Below are positions 32,973 to 36,483 of a stretch of DNA of 36,483 nucleotides, piece by piece. A model generated the notes under the pieces. It was not told the origin of the DNA. It was given only the letters and a program-made list of their open reading frames with translations, and searched no databases. The stretch comes from Clostridia bacterium. GTDB taxonomy: Bacteria; Bacillota_A; Clostridia; Christensenellales; Aristaeellaceae. The position numbers and the translations under genes are program-made. Position 1 is the stretch's first letter, and every line of letters starts with the position of its first letter. The DNA is taken from positions 1-36,483 of the forward strand of contig JAFXMP010000330.1 in assembly GCA_017530275.1 (NCBI GenBank), written 5' to 3'.

Positions 32973-34214
32973 ATGAACAGGAAAATCGGCTGGGTACGCA
33001 AAAGTGCCGGGGTCATGATGATGCTGCTCACCGGCTGGATGGCGTTTTCGCCCACTGCCCAAGCGCTGCGCGCTTTGCCGGACACTTACCGGCTGACGGT
33101 AGGTCAGGCCTACGCGCTGGATACAGGCGCAGCGGCGCTGTCCAGCCAGGACGAGCGGCTGGAATGGAAGGAAAACACCCTGCGCGCCAGGGAACAGGTG
33201 GACGCGGAAGTGACGGTGAATCTGCTGGGCCTGTTTCCCATCGGGCGCATGCGGGTGACGGCGGGAGAGGAAAAGCGTCTGATGCCCGGCGGTGCGGCGG
33301 TGGGCGTGGCGCTGGCTACCAAGGGCGTGCTGGTGGTAGGCATTTCCGATGTAGCAGGCAAAAGCCCCGCCCAAAGCGCGGGCCTGCGGGCTGGGGATGT
33401 GATCGAAAATGTGAACGGCCAAATGGTGAACACCAGCCAGGAATTGACCGAACGGGTGGCGTCGTCCCAAGGCGCGCCGCTAAACCTGACTTTTCAGCGG
33501 AACGGCAGCCGACGCACCGTCACCTTGACGCCTTCCCTGGACAGCGCCTCCGGCGTATACCGCATGGGGGCCTGGGTGCGGGACAGCACGGCGGGGGTAG
33601 GCACCCTGTCCTATTATTCCCCGGATGACGGCACGTATGGGGCATTGGGCCACGCCATCAGTGACGCAGATACCGGCAATCTGCTGCCTGTTCGCACGGG
33701 GTCCCTCATGCAGGCGGAAATCGTGGACGTAAAGAAAGGCCAGAAGGGTGCGCCGGGGGAACTGCGGGGCAGCTTTCTCAAGGATCAGGTGATCTTGGGG
33801 GACATTGAGGAAAACACCAATTTGGGCGTCTTTGGCAAAATGGACGCGCCCTACGTGAATCCTCTATACCCCGACGGCCTGCCCATCGGCTATCAGGAAA
33901 CGGTGAAAACCGGCCCGGCCACCATCTTGTCCACCATCGACGGAGAGGGGATCAAGGAATACACGGTGGAAATCACCCAGGTGACACGGCAAATATCCCC
34001 CGCTCCCAAAAGCATGGTGATCAAAGTGACCGATCCCCGGCTGCTGAACACCACCGGCGGCATCGTACAGGGCATGTCCGGCAGCCCCATTTTGCAGAAC
34101 GGCCGCATCATCGGCGCGGTGACCCACGTGTTTGTGGACGACCCTACCCAGGGCTACGGGGTGTATATCGAATGGATGCTTTCCACCGCCGAATTGATGG
34201 ACGAGGCGGCGTGA
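32973..34214 (+). CDS. spoIVB: SpoIVB serine peptidase (S55)
   Basis: Forespore-secreted protease that triggers pro-sigma-K processing by cutting SpoIVFA. The 413-residue protein has an N-terminal membrane segment (about 10-30). A PDZ domain covers about 105-188 (VGISDVAGKSPAQSAGLRAGDVI). The S55 domain follows. His227 (GALGHAISD), Asp354 (VTDPRLLN) and Ser369 (VQGMSGSPI) keep the spacing of the Bacillus triad as I recall it (His236, Asp363, Ser378). GGAGG lies six bases before the ATG at 32973; upstream in-frame ATGs are too close to or ahead of that site. In most spore formers spo0A follows directly; here a terminator and acetyltransferase genes follow instead. It is divergent from purE. 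Confidence 0.94.
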   Translation: MNRKIGWVRKSAGVMMMLLTGWMAFSPTAQALRALPDTYRLTVGQAYALDTGAAALSSQDERLEWKENTLRAREQVDAEVTVNLLGLFPIGRMRVTAGEEKRLMPGGAAVGVALATKGVLVVGISDVAGKSPAQSAGLRAGDVIENVNGQMVNTSQELTERVASSQGAPLNLTFQRNGSRRTVTLTPSLDSASGVYRMGAWVRDSTAGVGTLSYYSPDDGTYGALGHAISDADTGNLLPVRTGSLMQAEIVDVKKGQKGAPGELRGSFLKDQVILGDIEENTNLGVFGKMDAPYVNPLYPDGLPIGYQETVKTGPATILSTIDGEGIKEYTVEITQVTRQISPAPKSMVIKVTDPRLLNTTGGIVQGMSGSPILQNGRIIGAVTHVFVDDPTQGYGVYIEWMLSTAELMDEAA

Positions 34215-34222
34215 TCAGACAG

Positions 34223-34269
34223 CGGCGCGTTTTTCACCGGATGGGTGGAATCACGCGCCGTTGTTTTTG
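34223..34269 (+). terminator. Terminator of spoIVB
   Basis: CGGCGCGT (34223-34230) and ACGCGCCG (34253-34260) pair. An inner CACC/GGTG stem extends the hairpin, and TTGTTTTTGT follows. The T-run overlaps the -35 box of the next promoter. Confidence 0.8.
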
Positions 34270-34289
34270 TCCGATTTTTCTGGTATACT
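34261..34289 (+). promoter_or_regulatory. Sigma-A-like promoter for the GNAT-deacetylase genes
   Basis: TTGTTT (34261-34266), 17-base spacer, TATACT (34284-34289); start near 34296, 26 bases before the first GNAT start codon. Confidence 0.6.
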
Positions 34290-34321
34290 TGGTAGGAAAA
34301 CCGGGGCAAGGAGATGGGCGC

Positions 34322-34774
34322 ATGGCGATCACTTACAGAAGACTGACGGATGGAGACCTTGATGCGTTTATTGAAATGCGGATCCGCCAGCTGCGGGAGG
34401 AGGGCGCGACGGAGGATGTGGACCTTGTTCCGGCGTTAAAGGACTATTATCAGCGGCACATGACGGACGGCACATTCGTTTCGTGGATCGCTCTGGACAA
34501 TGAAACGATCATTGGAACAAGCGGAATGTCCATTGTGGAAAAACCTCCTTACTTTGGATGCCCAAGCGGGAAAATTGGTCTTCTGTCGAGCATGTTTACA
34601 GAAAAGGCATACCGCAGGCAGGGGATCGCCCGGGAATTGCTTTCCCGGGTCGTTGATGAAGCACGGGAGAGGGGATGCGGCGCGGTGCAGATCACCGCTT
34701 CGGATATGGGCGTTTTGCTGTATACGGATTTTGGTTTTATAAAGAATAACAATTTTATGCAGTATAAGCTGTGA
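34322..34774 (+). CDS. GNAT-family N-acetyltransferase
   Basis: The 150-residue protein has the full GNAT fold. An N-terminal strand and helices come first (AITYRRLTDGDLDAFIEMRI). Then come a central strand VSWIALDNETIIGTSGMSIV, the acetyl-CoA loop RRQGIA (98-103) followed by helix RELLSRVVDEARERG, and a final GVLLYTDFGFI. The acceptor substrate is unknown. AAGGAG (34308-34313) lies eight bases before the ATG at 34322; longer in-frame starts overlap spoIVB and are unsupported. It has its own promoter after the spoIVB terminator and precedes a second GNAT gene by 27 bases. The two GNATs are not close copies of each other. Confidence 0.85.
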   Translation: MAITYRRLTDGDLDAFIEMRIRQLREEGATEDVDLVPALKDYYQRHMTDGTFVSWIALDNETIIGTSGMSIVEKPPYFGCPSGKIGLLSSMFTEKAYRRQGIARELLSRVVDEARERGCGAVQITASDMGVLLYTDFGFIKNNNFMQYKL

Positions 34775-34801
34775 AATGGATTACGGCATACGGAGGAATG
34801 T

Positions 34802-35257
34802 ATGGAAAAAGGCTTGTACGAATTAAAGCGGATCGGGACGGACGAAGCGGAAGAAATCAAAGAATTGTTTTTGCGCGTGTTCACGGCTGAACCATGGAAG
34901 GATGATTGGTCGGATCGGGAACAGCTCGGCGCTTATATCCATGATTTGACCGGACAGGGCAATTCGCTCACTTATGGATTGTATGAAAACGGAAAGCTGA
35001 CCGGCGTTTCCATGGGCAATATCAAGCATTGGTTTACGGGCACGGAATACTATGTCGACGAATTCTGCATACGGCCTGACCGGCAGGGCCGGGGCCTTGG
35101 AACGCTGTTTCTGAAAGAAATTGAAAAAGCCATCAAGGATTTGGGATTGACGCAGCTCTTTTTGCAGACGGAAAGCACGGTCCCCGCTTATCATTTCTAC
35201 CGGAAGAACGGCTTCAATGAATTAAAAGAGCACGTATCCTTTGCGAAAAAACTATAA
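34802..35257 (+). CDS. GNAT-family N-acetyltransferase
   Basis: The 151-residue protein contains the acetyl-CoA loop RQGRGLG (94-100), preceded by the strand YYVDEFCIRPD and followed by TLFLKEIEKAIKDLG and LFLQTESTVPAYHFYRKNGF, the standard GNAT C-terminal half. The N-terminal half, with FTAEPWKDDWSDREQLGAYI and GVSMGNIKHWFTGTEYYV, resembles GNATs related to aminoglycoside 6'-acetyltransferases, but the resemblance is weak and resistance should not be assumed. GGAGG (34792-34796) lies five bases before the ATG. It is 18 bases before the PIG-L deacetylase gene, probably one transcript. Confidence 0.85.
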   Translation: MEKGLYELKRIGTDEAEEIKELFLRVFTAEPWKDDWSDREQLGAYIHDLTGQGNSLTYGLYENGKLTGVSMGNIKHWFTGTEYYVDEFCIRPDRQGRGLGTLFLKEIEKAIKDLGLTQLFLQTESTVPAYHFYRKNGFNELKEHVSFAKKL

Positions 35258-35274
35258 TCAGGAGGTCATATTCA

Positions 35275-36057
35275 ATGCTTACTTTCTTAATGATCGGAGC
35301 CCATCCCGACGATATGGACCTAAAGGCCAGCGGCCTGGCGATGAAACTGTCGGCAAAGGGCCATAGGGCAGTGTTCCTTTCGGTTACCAACGGCAACGCG
35401 GGCCATATGTCCATGGAAAAAGAAGAATTGCGCCAGCGCAGGCAGCGTGAAATGGAAAACGCCGCCGCTGTGTTCGGCGTGCCCTATGACACTCTGGATA
35501 TCGATGATGGATACCTGACGGCTGATTTGCCAACGCGGGAAAAGCTGATGCGCTATATCCGCCGGATACGGCCTGACGTCATGATCACCCATCGCGGCTG
35601 CGATTACCACCCGGATCATCGCGCCTGCGGGCAGCTGGTCTGCGATTGCAGCTATCTGGTGGGCGTGCCCCTCTTCTGTCCGGATGTTCCCGCCATGCTA
35701 AAAGCCCCGGTCATTCTGTTTTCAGAGGATGGGTTTACCGTGCCCGCTCCCTTCCGGGCGGACATCGCGGTGGCCTGCGATTCCTGCATCGAACGAAAAA
35801 TCCGGGGGACGCTGCAGCATGAATCCCAGTTTTATGAATGGCTGGCCTATGATGGAAACTGGACGGACGTGCTGAACAGCAAAACAAAGGAAGAGGCCAC
35901 GGCTCATTTAGAGGAACGCCTTCGGCAGCGCTTTGCCCGGCCTGTGGCCCGTTTTCCGCAGCGTTTTCCTGCCGGCGTGCGCTATGGCGAGGTGTTTCAA
36001 ATCGACGAATACGGCGGAAAAATGACGGAGGAAATCCGCCAGGCGATGGAAGATTAA
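35275..36057 (+). CDS. PIG-L family deacetylase
   Basis: Zinc-dependent N-deacetylase of the LmbE/PIG-L family. Known members remove acetyl groups from GlcNAc conjugates, including the BshB step of bacillithiol synthesis. The 260-residue protein has the metal motif GAHPDDMD (8-15) with His10, Asp12 and Asp13 region and the second motif DYHPDHR (110-116, His112, His115). The strand IRPDVMITHRGCD precedes it. The substrate is not visible; the two GNAT genes just upstream suggest acetylation chemistry on one small molecule, an inference. GGAGG lies nine bases before the ATG at 35275. No signal peptide. A DinB-like gene in the same window is the only other hint of thiol chemistry, which is weak. 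Confidence 0.87.
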   Translation: MLTFLMIGAHPDDMDLKASGLAMKLSAKGHRAVFLSVTNGNAGHMSMEKEELRQRRQREMENAAAVFGVPYDTLDIDDGYLTADLPTREKLMRYIRRIRPDVMITHRGCDYHPDHRACGQLVCDCSYLVGVPLFCPDVPAMLKAPVILFSEDGFTVPAPFRADIAVACDSCIERKIRGTLQHESQFYEWLAYDGNWTDVLNSKTKEEATAHLEERLRQRFARPVARFPQRFPAGVRYGEVFQIDEYGGKMTEEIRQAMED

Positions 36058-36184
36058 GCGCAGGTCCGTCTGGAATCGCTTCCATTCACAAATCATTCGT
36101 TAATCTTTTTTTGTGAAAGCAAAAGGAAAATCGCTTTTTTTGTCCAATATTGATACATAGTGTCACCTGCACAAATGCCATTTT

Positions 36185-36483
36185 TCAGGCAAGTGCGAAA
36201 TCCAACTCTTTCAGCTGGTTTTGAAACACAATTCGAAGCCGGCTGAAAAGAGAGCGCAAAAGAAGCCGGAGCCTCTTGCGCAGGTTCATATAGATCACAA
36301 TGGAATGGATCATCACTTCGCTGGTTTCTTTCAGCTTGGTAACGATACAATCCAGTGAGTATCGACGCTTTCCGACACCAAAGTGCCTTTCGATTTCTCC
36401 CCGTTCCCCGGATTCCAGCCATTCCAGCTTCTTGTGCCTCCTGGCTTCTTCCGGATCTGCAAAGGGCTTCCCGAGCTTTGGAC
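36185..36483 (-). CDS. IS5-family-like DDE transposase, C-terminal fragment (5' end outside window)
   Basis: The minus-strand frame is open from the window edge to a TGA at 36187-36185, giving 98 residues. It starts PKLGKPFADPEEARRHKKLE, a linker typical of IS5/IS1182-type transposases. It then shows R27-x3-E31-x6-K38 (ERGEIERHFGVGKRRYSLD), the R(3)E(6)K part of the DDE signature; Glu31 is the third catalytic residue. After that come KLKETSEVMIHSIVIYMNLRKRL and a basic end, as usual for the family. The DNA downstream (36058-36184) is AT-rich and should hold the element end, but the terminal inverted repeat cannot be defined without the other end. Whether the element is intact is unknown. Confidence 0.8.
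   Translation of the reverse strand, partial: PKLGKPFADPEEARRHKKLEWLESGERGEIERHFGVGKRRYSLDCIVTKLKETSEVMIHSIVIYMNLRKRLRLLLRSLFSRLRIVFQNQLKELDFALA

Noticed and set aside
36093..36422. Minus-strand ORF of 109 codons over the transposase end
   Set aside because: It is a different frame from the one carrying the transposase motifs; those motifs are continuous in the frame ending at 36185.

Overview
The window looks like a chromosomal segment of a fairly GC-rich, endospore-forming member of the Clostridia (Bacillota), probably gut-associated. The reasons are SpoIVB with a forespore-type promoter, strong GGAGG ribosome binding sites with frequent GTG/TTG starts, a one-chain clostridial-type PurL, a clostripain-family peptidase, DUF1015 and DUF554 proteins, and a CsoR/CopA copper module. 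The taxon is an inference; there is no rRNA in the window.

Layout. (1) 1-906: C-terminal part of a secreted-type serine hydrolase, then a short AT-rich gap. (2) 1154-4386, minus strand: a three-gene transcript of DUF1015 protein, a two-helix membrane protein and the 23S rRNA methyltransferase RlmD, which carries an extra C-terminal domain. (3) 4334-8102, minus: an unrecognised AT-rich ORF, a peptidoglycan-binding VanY-type D,D-carboxypeptidase and a large membrane protein ending in a degenerate PlsC-like domain, the latter two sharing a promoter. (4) 8105-11331: a heptamer repeat element and a 997-residue membrane-anchored C11 (clostripain) peptidase. (5) 11356-14414, plus: csoR-copA under two palindromic operators, with a copper-chaperone domain fused to the end of CopA that has its own ribosome binding site. 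(6) 14419-17834, minus: a LysM protein with a sporulation-like promoter, a secreted EEP-family phosphodiesterase and an (alpha/alpha)-toroid-like enzyme. (7) 18261-32720, minus: the de novo purine cluster purE-C-F-M-N, a ParE/Phd-type toxin-antitoxin pair, purO, the AICAR transformylase, then a serine hydrolase, a DinB-like protein, a DUF554 protein, purD and purL. (8) 32757-36057, plus: spoIVB, two GNAT acetyltransferases and a PIG-L deacetylase. (9) 36185-36483, minus: the end of an IS5-like transposase cut by the window edge.

How it works together. The purine genes cover every step from PRPP to IMP except adenylosuccinate lyase (purB). The last two steps are split between a stand-alone AICAR transformylase and an archaeal-type IMP cyclohydrolase instead of a bifunctional PurH. 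No purine riboswitch fits in the short purE leader, but CGAAC-type boxes resembling PurR sites lie in the purE/spoIVB intergenic region. Copper genes are autoregulated through CsoR. SpoIVB and probably the LysM protein belong to sporulation.

The observations most worth a second look are the internal copZ start inside copA, two intergenic elements made of inverted heptamer arrays around a unique core, the fused C-terminal domain of RlmD with a composition break, the C11 peptidase flanked on both sides by the same Ser/Gly/Leu repeat, and the toxin-antitoxin pair whose promoter overlaps the purN stop codon.
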